NCBI GenBank assembly: GCA_963703015.1
Contig: OY969779.1
Span: forward strand, 1,426,001-1,490,000
Length of the DNA: 64,000 nucleotides
Reading direction: 5' to 3'
Origin: Methanobacterium_B sp963703015
Lineage (GTDB): Archaea; Methanobacteriota; Methanobacteria; Methanobacteriales; Methanobacteriaceae
This document shows positions 62,970 through 64,000 of the stretch, piece after piece. Made by a program: the position numbers and the translations under genes. Every line of letters starts with the position of its first letter. Positions within the stretch are counted from its first letter, which is position 1. The notes below the pieces were generated by a model. It saw only the letters and a program-made list of their open reading frames with translations. It did no database searches and was not told the origin of the DNA.

Positions 62970-64000
62970 TCATCTCATCATTTGTTTCATCATCTGTCCA
63001 AGAGGACCGCCCATTTTACGCTTACCAAATCCTTTCATAGCCTTTTTAGTAACGTTATAGTATTTTAAAAGCTCCTTAACATCCTCATTTTTCATACCTG
63101 AACCCCTTGCAATTCTTTTCACACGGGATTGTTTGATCACTTCAGGATGTTCTAGTTCTTGATCAGTCATTGAATCCATCAGGATCTTGTACTTGGAAAG
63201 TTTTTCCTCTGTTACCTGTGATGCATTTTTAGGAAGTTTACCTCCAGCACCAGGGATCATGTTCATGACTTGCTGCATTGGGCCCATCTTATTCATCATT
63301 TCAAACTGTGAATACATATCCTTCAATGTGAACTTACCACTCAACATGGCATCTACAGATCCCATGTCTCCTTCTTCCTCTGCAATTTCTTCAGCACGTT
63401 CTAGAAGGGTTCTAATATCACCCATTCCAAGGAGTCGTGAAATGAACCTGTCTGGATCGAAGGCTTCAAAATCTTCAACCCTCTCCCCGGTTCCTATGAA
63501 TTTTATGGGAGCTCCTATTTCAGCAACTGCTGAAAGTGCTCCTCCACCTTTGGCTGAACCATCTAACTTGGTGATGATGATGGACCCTATTTTAGTTGCA
63601 TTGTTAAAGGCAAGGGCTTGTTCTCCTGCCTGCTGCCCAATGGTTCCATCAATAACCATGATCACTTCATCCGGGTCGACAATTGCTGAGAGACTTTCCA
63701 TCTCAGCCAAGAGATCACTCTCTTCTTTATGTCTTCCTGCAGTGTCCACAATTATTATGTCGTTCTTTTTAGCAGCTTTCAATCCTGTTCTTGCAAGGTC
63801 TAGGGCGTCTTTGTTTTCATGATCTCCATAAACTGGAACATTCATGGACTCAGTTAACTGAAGTAACTGTTCATAAGCAGCTGGTCTCCATGTGTCTGTG
63901 CTTACAATTGCAGGGTTGAATCCTTTTTTCTGGAGGTATCGAGTAAGTTTACCAATGGATGTGGTTTTTCCACTTCCCTGAAGACCCATAAATAGTATTT
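62970..64000 (-). CDS. srp54: Signal recognition particle GTPase SRP54 (partial, C-terminal part)
   Basis: Co-translational targeting GTPase that binds signal sequences and 7S RNA. The N-domain and start codon lie beyond the window edge. Visible are G1 GLQGSGKTT close to the edge, G2/G3 DTWRPAAYEQL and IIVDTAGRH, G4 TKLDGSAKGGG, and the methionine-rich M domain with the C-terminal RKMGGPLGQMMKQMMR. The frame is open through position 64000 (ILF precedes the first visible Met). About 100 residues are missing relative to the usual 450. Confidence 0.95.
   Translation of the reverse strand, partial: ILFMGLQGSGKTTSIGKLTRYLQKKGFNPAIVSTDTWRPAAYEQLLQLTESMNVPVYGDHENKDALDLARTGLKAAKKNDIIIVDTAGRHKEESDLLAEMESLSAIVDPDEVIMVIDGTIGQQAGEQALAFNNATKIGSIIITKLDGSAKGGGALSAVAEIGAPIKFIGTGERVEDFEAFDPDRFISRLLGMGDIRTLLERAEEIAEEEGDMGSVDAMLSGKFTLKDMYSQFEMMNKMGPMQQVMNMIPGAGGKLPKNASQVTEEKLSKYKILMDSMTDQELEHPEVIKQSRVKRIARGSGMKNEDVKELLKYYNVTKKAMKGFGKRKMGGPLGQMMKQMMR

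Overview
The window reads as chromosomal DNA from a mesophilic methanogenic archaeon of the order Methanobacteriales, most like the genus Methanobacterium. The evidence is a MsvR regulator divergent from an F420H2 oxidase gene, a large FAD/Fe-S HdrA, a methanogenesis marker 11 protein, CofH (F420), CfbA (F430), an archaeal UbiD-type decarboxylase, a tandem PurE and archaeal RadA, RPA, Rpo4, L21e, SRP54 and Pus10. Gene starts follow strong GGAGG/GGTGATC ribosome sites, spacers are very AT-rich, and several genes end in oligo-T tracts. I found no rRNA, tRNA, CRISPR array, insertion sequence or prophage. The naming of order and genus is inference from gene content.

Layout. 1-4.4 kb: an XPD/DinG-type helicase cut by the window edge, a cobalamin-ring methyltransferase, then an oxidative-stress locus (msvR, fpaA, rubrerythrin-like). 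4.4-9.8 kb: a FAD/NAD disulfide-type oxidoreductase, cofH, a DUF166 gene and a small DsrE/F/H-like sulfur-relay cluster with an Fe-S protein. 9.8-17.3 kb: an M50 protease, moeA, a CadD-like transporter, a three-gene ABC exporter and a lipid-kinase-like membrane protein. 17.3-24.3 kb: purL, ileS and mat. 24.6-30 kb: small conserved proteins, a metallophosphoesterase, a HEAT protein, a DmrB-like flavoprotein with glyA, and a DUF169 gene. 30-34 kb: hdrA, a structured 526-bp spacer and an AEC transporter.

33.7-37.2 kb: a replication/repair pair (six-domain RPA followed by radA). 37.3-40.7 kb: a MarR regulator followed by the isopropylmalate/homoaconitate-type isomerase and dehydrogenase genes. 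40.8-49.6 kb: a cysteine desulfurase with a 27-residue membrane microprotein behind it, ribH, an MFS exporter, marker protein 11, a membrane glycosyltransferase with a large outside domain, duplicated purE and ubiD. 49.6-52.5 kb: the compact run OB-fold/zinc protein, cfbA, thiL, amrS. 52.7-57.9 kb: two Cys-containing prepilin-like proteins, an Lrp regulator, and a PRC/MgtE-N/CBS protein next to an NRAMP-like carrier. 57.9-64 kb: an archaeal information-processing cluster (hemK2-like, ksgA, DUF655, rpo4, rpl21e, pus10, srp54).

How the genes fit together. Cofactor synthesis is a recurring theme (cobalamin ring, F420, F430, molybdopterin, flavin, thiamine). HdrA and marker protein 11 tie the region to methanogenesis. 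FpaA and the rubrerythrin-like protein, under MsvR, are the oxygen-defence module. Most of the window is ordinary core genome. The parts that recognised families do not fully explain are the DsrE-like/Fe-S cluster, the prepilin-like pair, the glycosyltransferase outer domain, the split MgtE-sensor/NRAMP pair, the microprotein at 42.06 kb and several perfect inverted repeats in spacers.
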